64,000 bases of DNA from the NCBI GenBank assembly GCA_040878345.1, contig JBBDML010000019.1, positions 1 through 64,000 of the forward strand. The letters run 5' to 3'. The notes under the pieces were generated by a model. The model saw only the letters and a program-made list of their open reading frames with translations. It did no database searches and was not told the DNA's origin. Origin of the DNA: ZC4RG35 sp040878345. GTDB taxonomy: Bacteria > Actinomycetota > Acidimicrobiia > Spongiisociales > ZC4RG35. Below, piece by piece: positions 40,534 to 48,720 of this stretch (the first letter of the stretch is position 1; each line of letters starts with the position of its first letter). The translations under genes and the position numbers were made by a program.

Positions 40534-40589
40534 GGGCGGGAGGGTTCTGTCATGGCCGGTGTCTACTCTCGACTCGGGATGGAGACGCT

Positions 40590-42260
40590 GTGATCGAAAA
40601 GATGGTCGGGCGGGTCCTGGGGACCAAGGATGCCACCCCCCTCGAGTTCTGGGTGGGTGTGGCCGAAGGTGAGTTCCTTCAGCTCGACGACGTGGTGGCT
40701 CTCGAGCGACTACTGCCGACCGGCGAATTGGTGATGATGTACGGCACCGTGGGCCAAGTGGTGGCTCGTCATGAGGGGGCCCGGTTCGACTCCGACGTGT
40801 TCCTGATCGAAGAGGGTGTCCTACCTGCCGAGGTGACCGAGACCGCACAGGTCACCGCCACCCGGTTCGAGCCAGAGGTGTTCGTCCCACCTCGCCCCGG
40901 CCAACCGGTGCGGATTGCCCTCGATGATGAGCGCGACCGCGCCCTGTTCTTCGACCGTATGGAGCAGCGGCTCCCAGTGGGGCTCTCCCGCAATGGTGAG
41001 CCGTTCTGGATCAATCTCGAGTTCCTCAATGGGGAGCGGGGGGCACATGTCAATATCTCGGGGATCTCCGGAGTCGCCACCAAGACCACGTATGCCACCT
41101 TCCTGCTCCACTCGTTGTACACCTCCGGGGTCCTCGGGGATGCCGCGGTCAACACCAAGAGCCTGATCTTCAACGTCAAGGGCGAGGACCTGTTGCATCT
41201 CGATCGGGCCAACAACCGCCTCGGTGGGGAGGAGCGGGCCCGCTACGCCAAGCTCGGCCTCCCTGCCACCCCGTTCGAGTCGGTGGCGATCTTCGCCCCG
41301 CCCCGGCCCGGAGACCCCAACGCCGGCGCCGACGTCAACACCCGTCACGACGTGACATCCTTCTTCTGGACCCTGGAACGGTTCTGTCACGACGACCTGC
41401 TCCCGTTCCTCTTCGCCGACGCCGAGGACGACCGCGCCCAATACACCACGGTGGTCTACAACGTGATGGCCCATCTCCGTCAGGCACAGGCCACCGAGAC
41501 CGGCGCAATGGTGATCGACGGCGTCACCCTGCGGACCTTCCGCCAGCTCGCCGATCTCATCGTGGAGCGAGTTCAGGACGAGAGCCTCCGCTACCAGTGG
41601 GCGGGGCCGGCGATCGGGACCGGGACGGTCAACGCCTTTGTCCGCCGGCTCCTGGGTGCGGTCCGTCACGTGGAACGTCTCATCAGGGCGGATGTAGCCG
41701 ACCCGGCCCGGCACGCCATAGCCCTCGAGAGCCAGGTGACGGTGGTCGATCTCCACAACCTCAACGACAGGGCCAAGCGTTTCGTGGTGGGGGTCACCCT
41801 GAAGCGGGCATTCGATGACAAAGAGATGGCGGGCCAGACCCCTGAGCTGTTGTTTGTGGTCCTCGACGAGCTCAACAAGTACGCCCCGCGTGAAGGGACC
41901 AGTCCCATCAAGGAGATCCTCCTCGACATCGCCGAGCGAGGCCGGTCCCTCGGGGTGATACTGATCGGGGCCCAGCAGACCGCCTCGGAGGTGGAGCGCC
42001 GCATCATCGCCAACTCCTCGATCCGCGTGGTGGGCCGGCTCGACTCGGCCGAGGCGGCACGTGAGGAATACGGGTTCCTCCCCGGGCCCCACCGACAGCG
42101 GGCCACCATCATCAAGCCGGGGACCATGCTCCTCAGCCAGCCCGAGATCCCGGTCCCACTCGTCCTCGAGTTCCCCTTTCCCGCCTGGGCCACCAGACCC
42201 TCGGAGGCGGTCGTCCCCAGCGGCAGTGGGGGTCCCGAAGACCCCTTCGAAGGCCTGTAG
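40590..42260 (+). CDS. herA: HerA-type DNA translocase ATPase
   Basis: 556 residues from a GTG with a GGATGGAGA region upstream. The N-terminal ~110 residues form the HAS-barrel-like beta domain (VGRVLGTKDATPLEFWVGVA). The RecA-like domain has an unusual P-loop, NISGISGVATKTTYATFLL, with Gly/Ala/Thr-Lys-Thr replacing GxGKS, and Walker B LLFVVLDELNKYAP at about residue 420. IGAQQTASEVERRIIANSSI is a sensor/arginine-finger-like region typical of HerA/FtsK hexamers. HerA pumps DNA for the NurA nuclease. The sbcD, sbcC and nurA-like genes follow, which strengthens the assignment. It is divergent from mgs. Confidence 0.85.
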   Translation: MIEKMVGRVLGTKDATPLEFWVGVAEGEFLQLDDVVALERLLPTGELVMMYGTVGQVVARHEGARFDSDVFLIEEGVLPAEVTETAQVTATRFEPEVFVPPRPGQPVRIALDDERDRALFFDRMEQRLPVGLSRNGEPFWINLEFLNGERGAHVNISGISGVATKTTYATFLLHSLYTSGVLGDAAVNTKSLIFNVKGEDLLHLDRANNRLGGEERARYAKLGLPATPFESVAIFAPPRPGDPNAGADVNTRHDVTSFFWTLERFCHDDLLPFLFADAEDDRAQYTTVVYNVMAHLRQAQATETGAMVIDGVTLRTFRQLADLIVERVQDESLRYQWAGPAIGTGTVNAFVRRLLGAVRHVERLIRADVADPARHAIALESQVTVVDLHNLNDRAKRFVVGVTLKRAFDDKEMAGQTPELLFVVLDELNKYAPREGTSPIKEILLDIAERGRSLGVILIGAQQTASEVERRIIANSSIRVVGRLDSAEAAREEYGFLPGPHRQRATIIKPGTMLLSQPEIPVPLVLEFPFPAWATRPSEAVVPSGSGGPEDPFEGL

Positions 42261-42303
42261 GGGAGCTTCCCCGACTCTCCCCGAATCTGTCACACCCCGG
42301 TCG

Positions 42304-42309
42304 TACGAT
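42304..42309 (+). promoter_or_regulatory. -10 box (TACGAT) of sbcD, leaderless spacing
   Basis: Ends 8 nt before the sbcD ATG, within the 57-nt gap after herA. It allows sbcD-sbcC-nurA to be transcribed separately from herA. Confidence 0.4.
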
Positions 42310-42317
42310 CCTGGGGA

Positions 42318-43442
42318 ATGAAGATCCTCCATACCTCCGACTGGCATGTGGGTCGTCGGATGCGGGGACGCGACCGAGCCGAGGAGCACCGTGCCGTCCT
42401 CTCCGAGGTGTTGTCGGCAGCCGTCTCGAATCAGGTCGACCTGACGGTGGTGGCCGGCGACCTCTTCGACACCGGCTCGCCCACCGCCGCCTCCGAGGAG
42501 ATCGTCTGGACCGCCCTGCTCCAGCTGGCCGAGGTGGCGCCGGTGCTGGTGGTGGGGGGTAACCACGACAACCACGCCCGCATCGACGCAGTGGCGCCGC
42601 TGCTTCGAATGGGGAGGATCACCGCCCTCGGCGCCCCTCGATCACCTGAAGAGGGAGGTGTGGTCCATCTCGAGGAGATCGGGGCGCGGGTGGCGTTGCT
42701 CCCCTTCGTCTCTCAGAGGGGGATTGTCCGCGCCGAGGACATCATGGCCTCCGACCCCGATCAGAACGCCGGGGCATACCAGGACCGGTTGCGACGGGTC
42801 GTCCACCGGCTCAGTGCCGACATGACCCCAGACACGGTGAACCTCCTGGTGACTCATCTCACCGTCTTCGGGGCGGAGCTGGGTGGCGGGGAGCGTGAAG
42901 CACACGTCTTTGGCTATGCGGTGCCGGCGGCGGTCTTCCCCGGGCATCTCTCCTATGTCGCCCTGGGGCACTTCCATCGCCAGCAGAAAATCCCTCATCC
43001 CGGGGCGGTTTGGTACTCGGGGTCGCCCTTGCAGCTCGACTTCGGGGAGGTCGACGACACCAAGGGGGTGTTGGTGGTCGAGGCGACACCGGGAAAGCCG
43101 GCCCGGGTCACCACGGTCCCGGTGACAAGCGGGCGCAAGCTGGTGACGGTCCGGGGGACCCTCGAGGAAGTCCTTGCCCGTGCCGACGACCTCGACGATG
43201 CCTTTGTGCGTGTGGTCCTGGTGGAGAAGGCCCGGGTGGGTCTGGCCGATGAGGTCAGGATGGCGATACCCGACGCCGTCGAGGTGGTCCTCGACTCACC
43301 CTTGCAGCCCAGGTCCGATCCCGAGCCCCGCGCCCAGCTCGAGCCAGGCGAGGCCTTTCATCGTTATCTGTCCGAGAAGGGAGCCGATGACCCCAGGGTC
43401 GAGGCTCTCTTCGCCGAGCTGATGGACGAGGTCGCGGTGTGA
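42318..43442 (+). CDS. sbcD: Exonuclease SbcCD subunit D (Mre11 homologue)
   Basis: 374 residues. The calcineurin-type phosphoesterase motifs run in order: MKILHTSDWHVG (D-x-H), VVAGDLFDTG (G-D), VVGGNHDNHAR (GNHD), and later LLVTHLTVFGAE and VALGHFHRQQ (GHxH-like). Two Mn ions are bound and DNA ends are cleaved, with SbcC controlling access. A C-terminal domain of about 100 residues for SbcC contact follows. It overlaps sbcC by 4 nt. Cytoplasmic, nucleoid-associated. Confidence 0.96.
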   Translation: MKILHTSDWHVGRRMRGRDRAEEHRAVLSEVLSAAVSNQVDLTVVAGDLFDTGSPTAASEEIVWTALLQLAEVAPVLVVGGNHDNHARIDAVAPLLRMGRITALGAPRSPEEGGVVHLEEIGARVALLPFVSQRGIVRAEDIMASDPDQNAGAYQDRLRRVVHRLSADMTPDTVNLLVTHLTVFGAELGGGEREAHVFGYAVPAAVFPGHLSYVALGHFHRQQKIPHPGAVWYSGSPLQLDFGEVDDTKGVLVVEATPGKPARVTTVPVTSGRKLVTVRGTLEEVLARADDLDDAFVRVVLVEKARVGLADEVRMAIPDAVEVVLDSPLQPRSDPEPRAQLEPGEAFHRYLSEKGADDPRVEALFAELMDEVAV

Positions 43443-45811
43443 GGCCGGTGAGGATCGAGGTCGAGGGCTTCTCCGCCTATCGATCGGCGGTCAGTGTCGA
43501 CCTCAGCAGACTCCTCGACTCCGACCTCCCCTTCTTCTCGCTGAGCGGGGCGACCGGGGCGGGGAAGTCGAGCCTGATCGACGCCATGATCTTCGCCCTC
43601 TATGGAAGGATCCCCCGACTTGGTGGCACCGCGGTGGCCCCGGTCATCTCGGCCGGCACCGACCGGGCCCGGGTCAGATTCGACTTCGACGTCGACGGGG
43701 TGATCCACACCGCGGTCCGTTTGGCGCAGCGAACGCCCAGCGGTGGCGCAACCGTCAAAGAGGCGCGGCTGGAGCGGGGCGACGAGGTCCTGGCCGACGG
43801 TGCCGACAACGTCACCACTGCGGTGGAGGAGCTGCTCCGGCTGGGATTCGACGACTTCACCCGGACCGTTGTCCTGCCTCAGGGGGATTTCGCCAGGTTC
43901 CTCAATGCCACCAAGGCGGAGCGGCAAGCCCTCCTCCGAGGCATCCTCGGGCTCGAGGTATATGGGAGGGTCCGGGAGCTGGCCGGCGGGAGACAGGCAG
44001 TGGCCTCCGACCGGGCCTCCGGCGCCCACACCCGGCTGGACGCTCTCGAGGTGCCTGCAGAGGCCGACATCGAGGGGGCCTCGGCCCGTCTCTCCTCTCT
44101 GGAAGCCATGGTGGGCCAGATCAGGGATCGAGAGCAGGCTCTCGCCGTCCTGGCCCTCGAGGTCGGTGCCGCCACCGCCGACGTGACCCGACTCACCGGA
44201 GCCAGGGAGAGGTTGGAGGTGCTGGCACCACCCGAGGACCTGGACGAGCTCGGCGAGATGGTGACACTGGCCCGCTCGACGTTCTCCGACGCCGAGGAGG
44301 CTCACGCGGCCGCGGTGGCGGGCGGTCGGGAGATCGAGAAGAGACTGGAGGGGATCCCGGAGCCTGAGACCATTGCCCTCGGCAAGCACGATTACCAATC
44401 GCTCGACCAGGTCGAGACCCAGCTCGAGGCGTTGGCTGACGACCGGCCGAGGCAAGCGCTGGAGGAGGCCGAGACCCGGTTGGCCGAGTCGCGCCAGGCT
44501 CACCTCGAGGCGGTTGCTCGCCGAAACTCTCTCCACATCTCCCACACCGCACATGCCATCGGGGCGACCCTGGTGGTGGGCGAGAACTGCCCTGTGTGTC
44601 AGCGCCGCGTCGAGGTCTTGCCGGTCGCGGAGACTCCACCGGAGCTGACCCGGGTCGAGAAGGAGTTGGAGACCTCGGAAGCCCGGGTGGAGGCCGATCT
44701 TGGCGCCGTCGGTCTGGCTCGAGCAGCGATCACCGAGCACGAGACCACCAGGGCCAACCTGGCCGCCACCCGGGACACCCTGGTCGCCCGATTGTCGGGT
44801 GCCCCGAACCGCGAGGAGTTGGCTCGCTTGGAGACCCTGGCCACAGAGTTGAAGGATCAGCTCGCCGGCTCGCGTCGCACGGTGTCTTCGGCCGAGGAGA
44901 CCCTGGGTCTTGCCCGTAAGCAGCTCGATGAAATGGCGGCGCGGCAACATGCCATGGGCCGGCTCCTCACCACGGCCCAGCTCAAGGTGGCCGACCTGAG
45001 CCCCCCGGTGTCGGAGAGCGACGACGTGGTGGTGCAGTGGAAGGACCTGATGACCTGGCGGGCCGAGACTCTGGACCGTGTGGTCGAGGAGCATGCCGCC
45101 CTTCTCGCGCGCTCGGCGGAGGCACTTTCGGCCCACGACTCCGCCCGGGAGGAGCTGGTGGCCGACCTCGCCACCGCCGGGCTCGACGCCATCGAGCCCT
45201 ATTCGGCCACTCTGGCCTCCGAGGTCGAGCGGGCGCGCCATGTAGTCGCCCACCAGCAGAAGACACTTGTTGATGCCAACGCGCTAAGCGCCGAGATCGA
45301 CTCCGAGACCGCCAATGCCGACGTGGCCGCCGCCCTCGCCGGGCATCTCAAGGCAAACGGGTTCGAGCAGTGGCTGATGGCCGGCGCGCTGGAGACACTG
45401 GTGGTCGGGGCCAATGACCTCCTGGCCCAGCTCTCCGAGGGCGGCTACTCCCTCCACTCCCAGGAGGGGAGCTTCACCATCGTCGATCATCGCAACGCCG
45501 ACGAGAAGAGATCGGTGTCCACCCTCTCCGGCGGGGAGACCTTCCTGGTTTCGCTGGCCTTGGCCCTCTCACTGGCGGAGACCCTGGCTTCTGCCGGTGG
45601 CGCCCGGCTCGACGCCATCATCCTCGACGAGGGATTCGGCACCCTCGACGACGAATCGCTCGACACGGTGGCGTCGGTGTTGGAGGAGCTTGCCGGGAAG
45701 GGCCTGATGGTGGGGGTCATCACCCATGTCAAAGAGCTTGCCTCCCGTGCCGCGGTGCGTTTCGAGGTGACACGGGAGGCCCGTGGCTCGACGGTCAGCG
45801 ATATGCCATGA
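43439..45811 (+). CDS. sbcC: Exonuclease SbcCD subunit C (Rad50 homologue)
   Basis: 790 residues, shorter than E. coli SbcC (about 1050), mainly through shorter coiled coils. Walker A LSGATGAGKSSLIDAMIFAL near residue 40, Q-loop VVLPQGDFARFLNA, two long coiled-coil arms meeting at the zinc hook GENCPVCQRRV (about 383-386), the ABC signature TLSGGETFLVSLALALSLAE (about 694) and Walker B AIILDEGFGTLDDE. The ATPase dimer bridges DNA ends and gates the SbcD nuclease. The GTG start overlaps sbcD (GTGA) and the stop overlaps the nurA-like gene (ATGA), so all three proteins are made together. Confidence 0.96.
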   Translation: MRPVRIEVEGFSAYRSAVSVDLSRLLDSDLPFFSLSGATGAGKSSLIDAMIFALYGRIPRLGGTAVAPVISAGTDRARVRFDFDVDGVIHTAVRLAQRTPSGGATVKEARLERGDEVLADGADNVTTAVEELLRLGFDDFTRTVVLPQGDFARFLNATKAERQALLRGILGLEVYGRVRELAGGRQAVASDRASGAHTRLDALEVPAEADIEGASARLSSLEAMVGQIRDREQALAVLALEVGAATADVTRLTGARERLEVLAPPEDLDELGEMVTLARSTFSDAEEAHAAAVAGGREIEKRLEGIPEPETIALGKHDYQSLDQVETQLEALADDRPRQALEEAETRLAESRQAHLEAVARRNSLHISHTAHAIGATLVVGENCPVCQRRVEVLPVAETPPELTRVEKELETSEARVEADLGAVGLARAAITEHETTRANLAATRDTLVARLSGAPNREELARLETLATELKDQLAGSRRTVSSAEETLGLARKQLDEMAARQHAMGRLLTTAQLKVADLSPPVSESDDVVVQWKDLMTWRAETLDRVVEEHAALLARSAEALSAHDSAREELVADLATAGLDAIEPYSATLASEVERARHVVAHQQKTLVDANALSAEIDSETANADVAAALAGHLKANGFEQWLMAGALETLVVGANDLLAQLSEGGYSLHSQEGSFTIVDHRNADEKRSVSTLSGGETFLVSLALALSLAETLASAGGARLDAIILDEGFGTLDDESLDTVASVLEELAGKGLMVGVITHVKELASRAAVRFEVTREARGSTVSDMP

Positions 45812-46740
45812 GATACACCGTGGAGAACTGGGACTCCGATTACGGGGCCCCCACCGACCCCGAGCTGACCGACGCCACCCAGAACGTCGATGTCGGGGTC
45901 GAGATGGCGGCCGATCAATGGCGCCCCATCCTGCCGGAATCCCCGGCCGTCGAGGAAGTGCTGTTCGTCGACGGGGTCCGTCGGGTCGACGCCAGCCTCT
46001 GGATCGACCAACCCCCCGACTTCCCCGGCTTCGCCCTGGCGGCGACCTACGCCGCCGGAGCGGTGAGATGCAACTCCCGTGCCGGCCTGGAGGTGGCAGA
46101 GGTGGGGCGGGGCCTCTTCACCTCAGCTCTTGCCACCGATATCGAGACCACCGTCGGCACATATGGGGTGAAGGCCACCAAGGGCAGCACCTCAGAAGAG
46201 CTCTGGCTGGGGATACAGCAAAGGATGGGGGACCTCGAGGCCCGGGTGGTTCACCAGGCGGGGGGAGCCGCCCTGGTGGTGGTCGACGGCCCATTGTCAC
46301 ATGCCAGAGACATCGACAACGCCATCGGGTACATCAAGACCCAGAAGGTGCAGTACCTGCCGCTGGAGCTGCGACATGTCCTCACCTCGCTCCCTGCCGG
46401 CTACCGCACACCGCTGTTCCTCACCACCACCTCATGGAGCCGCTTCTCCTGGTATCTCCGTCTCGCCAACCACGACGGGCCCGCCGGTGGGCTGGTGAGA
46501 TGCGAGATCGACGCCGACAAGCCGGCGGCGGAGGCGGCGCGGATCGCCACCGCGGTGAGCGCCACCCTGCCCCGTTTCGCCTCGGCCCGCCACAAGGACC
46601 CGCGCGCTCCCCAGAACCTCTACCCGATCGGTGGCCTGGAGCGTGACCTGAGACACCGTCTCGGCGACAAGGACCTGGCGGTCAGGGCCTTGAGGAGAGC
46701 AGCCGCGATGGCGGGCAAGGCCTCAGATCTCGCGTCGTGA
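45808..46740 (+). CDS. nurA: NurA-like 5'-3' nuclease
   Basis: 310 residues, the size of NurA. VEEVLFVDGVRRVDASLW at about residue 50 matches NurA motif I (hxxhDGS), whose Asp binds Mn. VVHQAGGAALVVVDGPLS at about 155 gives the second acidic site, and GYIKTQKVQYLPLELRHVL carries the conserved Lys. The C-terminus APQNLYPIGGLERDLRHRLG fits the YPh..hE..h(R/K) motif, including the final catalytic-site Glu. NurA is a toroidal dimer that degrades 5' strands with HerA. ATG overlaps the sbcC stop by 4 nt. Identification rests on motifs plus operon context; DGV instead of DGS is a deviation. Confidence 0.8.
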   Translation: MRYTVENWDSDYGAPTDPELTDATQNVDVGVEMAADQWRPILPESPAVEEVLFVDGVRRVDASLWIDQPPDFPGFALAATYAAGAVRCNSRAGLEVAEVGRGLFTSALATDIETTVGTYGVKATKGSTSEELWLGIQQRMGDLEARVVHQAGGAALVVVDGPLSHARDIDNAIGYIKTQKVQYLPLELRHVLTSLPAGYRTPLFLTTTSWSRFSWYLRLANHDGPAGGLVRCEIDADKPAAEAARIATAVSATLPRFASARHKDPRAPQNLYPIGGLERDLRHRLGDKDLAVRALRRAAAMAGKASDLAS

Positions 46741-47628
46741 GGCGAGGATGGCGCCGGCGATCACCAGTCCGATGCCGAGGATGGCGAGACCACTCACCTG
46801 CTCGTTGCGAAAGACGACGCCCAATATCAGAGCCACCACCGGGATCAGATAGGTGACGAAGGCGGATCTGGTGGCCCCGACACGGGAGGTGAGCTTTCCC
46901 GAGAGGATGAAGGCCACACCTGTCCCCAACAACCCGGCGGCGACCGTAGCTGTCAATGACGGCCATGAGAACTCCGACCGGGTCAGGCCAAACAGCCCGA
47001 AAGGCAAGACCATGAGGATGCCCAACCAAAGGATCCTGGTCATCACCGGAACCGCCCCGTACCGCTGGGTCAGGGGCACCACCATGTTGAAGGCGATCGC
47101 ATAACAGATGGTGACGATCACCATCAACACCACTCCGACCAGGGCCGACGTGTCGGAACCGGCCGCCGGTGCTGCGATGGCCACCACCCCGGCGAGCCCG
47201 ATCACCAACCCGGCGACCTGAAGACGCCCGGGGAGGGCCCTGAGGAGGATCGAAGCCAGGATCGCGGTGAAGATGGGCGCCGCACCGTTGAGCATGCCGG
47301 CCACACCAGAGTCGATCCACTGCTGGGCGATCGGGATCATGGTCATCGGGAGACCGACCCAGGTGACACTCACAATGACTATCCGGGCGCGATCCTCACT
47401 CTCGATCACCGTGGGGTACGACCTGGCCACCATGGTCATGAAGCCGGCTCCGGAGAGGACACGGACCAGGGTCACGAGACCGGGATGAAATGAGTCAAGG
47501 CCGATGGCCATGAACAGGAACGAAGAACCCCAGATCAGGCCGATGCAAACAAAGAACAACCAGTCGAGGGCGGTGAACGCCTCCCGGTGTGACCCATGAG
47601 AAGTGGTGATCAGCCTGACGCCCGTCAT
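46723..47628 (-). CDS. EamA-family (DMT) transporter
   Basis: 301 residues with ten hydrophobic helices. WLFFVCIGLIWGSSFLFMAI is the classic EamA opening (G-x-x-W/I-G-S/T-x-F), and FVTYLIPVVALILGVVFRNE ends the second repeat. Typical of RhaT/YdcZ-like metabolite exporters; no substrate can be given. The C-terminal coding end overlaps the convergent nurA-like gene by 18 nt. It follows gpsA on the same strand after 42 nt. Confidence 0.9.
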   Translation of the reverse strand: MTGVRLITTSHGSHREAFTALDWLFFVCIGLIWGSSFLFMAIGLDSFHPGLVTLVRVLSGAGFMTMVARSYPTVIESEDRARIVIVSVTWVGLPMTMIPIAQQWIDSGVAGMLNGAAPIFTAILASILLRALPGRLQVAGLVIGLAGVVAIAAPAAGSDTSALVGVVLMVIVTICYAIAFNMVVPLTQRYGAVPVMTRILWLGILMVLPFGLFGLTRSEFSWPSLTATVAAGLLGTGVAFILSGKLTSRVGATRSAFVTYLIPVVALILGVVFRNEQVSGLAILGIGLVIAGAILASRREI

Positions 47629-47670
47629 GGGAAGGAGAACACATGCAGATGGCCATTTGTTGCAGTGAAC

Positions 47671-48669
47671 TCACAGTTCGGCCTTCGCCTGACGGGTCAT
47701 CAGGCTCAGGACCGCGTCCCGAGGGTGGACGCCCTCGTAGAGCACCATGGCGACGTGCTCGGCAATGGGCATCTCGACACCGACCCTGGCGGCCAGCCCC
47801 AGGACACTGGTGGTGGTCTTGACCCCTTCGGCCACCATGTCCATCTCGGTGACGATGTCTTCGAGCGCACGGCCCTTGGCTAGCCCATATCCCACCTGGT
47901 GGTTTCGGCTCTTCGAGGAGATGCAGGTGGCGATCAGGTCACCCATGCCGGCAAGACCGGCGAAGGTGGAAGGCCGGCCCCCGAGGCTGACACCGAGCCT
48001 GGTCAGCTCGGTCAACGCCCTCGTGATCAAGGTCGCCCGGGTGTTGTCGCCGAAACCGAGACCATCGGACATGCCTGCAGCGATCGCCATGACGTTTTTC
48101 AAGGCGCCACCCAGCTCGCACCCGATCACGTCGTCGTTGGTGTAGACGCGGAATGTCGGGCCCATCACGACCGACTGGACCTGGCGGGCGGCGTCGTCGT
48201 CGCCCATTGCCACCACCGCCGCGGCCGGCTGGCCCATGGCAACCTCTGCGGCCAGATTGGGCCCGGTGAGCACTCCGACCAGACCGGAATCGTGGCCCGG
48301 CGCCTCCTCCATGATGACCCTGGTCATGGTGGCCAGGGTGTCCTGCTCGATCCCTTTGGTCAGTGACACCAGCGGAACGGGCCCGGAGACGTATGGTGCC
48401 AGCTCTCTGAAGACCTGACGGAACCCATGGGAGGGGACGGCGATGGCGACTGCCTCGGCTCCATGCATCGCCTCCTCCATGGACGAGGTGGGCGCAACGT
48501 CATCGGGAAGCGAGTATCCAGGCAAGTACCGGGTGTTGGATCGGGTCGCCTGCATCGTCTCGGCCAGCTCCGGTCTGCGGGCCCAGAGCGAGATCGGGGT
48601 CCTGTCGCCGGCCAGGAGGGCCACGGTGGTTCCCCAGGATCCGGCCCCGATCACAGCCAGCTTCCTCAT
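47671..48669 (-). CDS. gpsA: Glycerol-3-phosphate dehydrogenase [NAD(P)+]
   Basis: 332 residues. The N-terminal Rossmann motif KLAVIGAGSWGTTVALLAG, VSLTKGIEQDTL, LTGPNLAAEVAMG, CELGGALKNVMAIAAGMSDG with the catalytic Lys, and GFGDNTRATLITRALTEL with the Asn-Thr-Arg substrate site are all present. It makes sn-glycerol-3-phosphate from dihydroxyacetone phosphate for membrane phospholipids. A TAGCGT box on its strand ends 6 nt before the ATG, so the mRNA is probably leaderless. It is divergent from ychF with 51 nt between. Confidence 0.96.
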   Translation of the reverse strand: MRKLAVIGAGSWGTTVALLAGDRTPISLWARRPELAETMQATRSNTRYLPGYSLPDDVAPTSSMEEAMHGAEAVAIAVPSHGFRQVFRELAPYVSGPVPLVSLTKGIEQDTLATMTRVIMEEAPGHDSGLVGVLTGPNLAAEVAMGQPAAAVVAMGDDDAARQVQSVVMGPTFRVYTNDDVIGCELGGALKNVMAIAAGMSDGLGFGDNTRATLITRALTELTRLGVSLGGRPSTFAGLAGMGDLIATCISSKSRNHQVGYGLAKGRALEDIVTEMDMVAEGVKTTTSVLGLAARVGVEMPIAEHVAMVLYEGVHPRDAVLSLMTRQAKAEL

Positions 48670-48675
48670 GCCGAC

Positions 48676-48681
48676 ACGCTA
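48676..48681 (-). promoter_or_regulatory. -10 box (TAGCGT) of gpsA, leaderless spacing
   Basis: Minus-strand TANNNT hexamer 6 nt from the gpsA ATG. On the plus strand a TAACCT at 48706-48711 lies 9 nt before the ychF ATG. Confidence 0.45.
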
Positions 48682-48720
48682 GCCAGGTACCACCATCGCC
48701 CTCCCTAACCTCCGCGGCCG

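Noticed and set aside
40821..42575. 584-codon minus-strand ORF opposite herA
   Set aside because: Antisense artefact; no domain, while the plus strand has Walker motifs.
43364..45253. 629-codon minus-strand ORF opposite sbcC
   Set aside because: Antisense to a gene with complete Rad50 motifs.
40590..46740. HerA cluster as an anti-phage defence island
   Set aside because: HerA-based defence pairs it with SIR2 or DUF4297-type effectors; here the partners are Mre11/Rad50/NurA repair proteins and neighbours are housekeeping genes.
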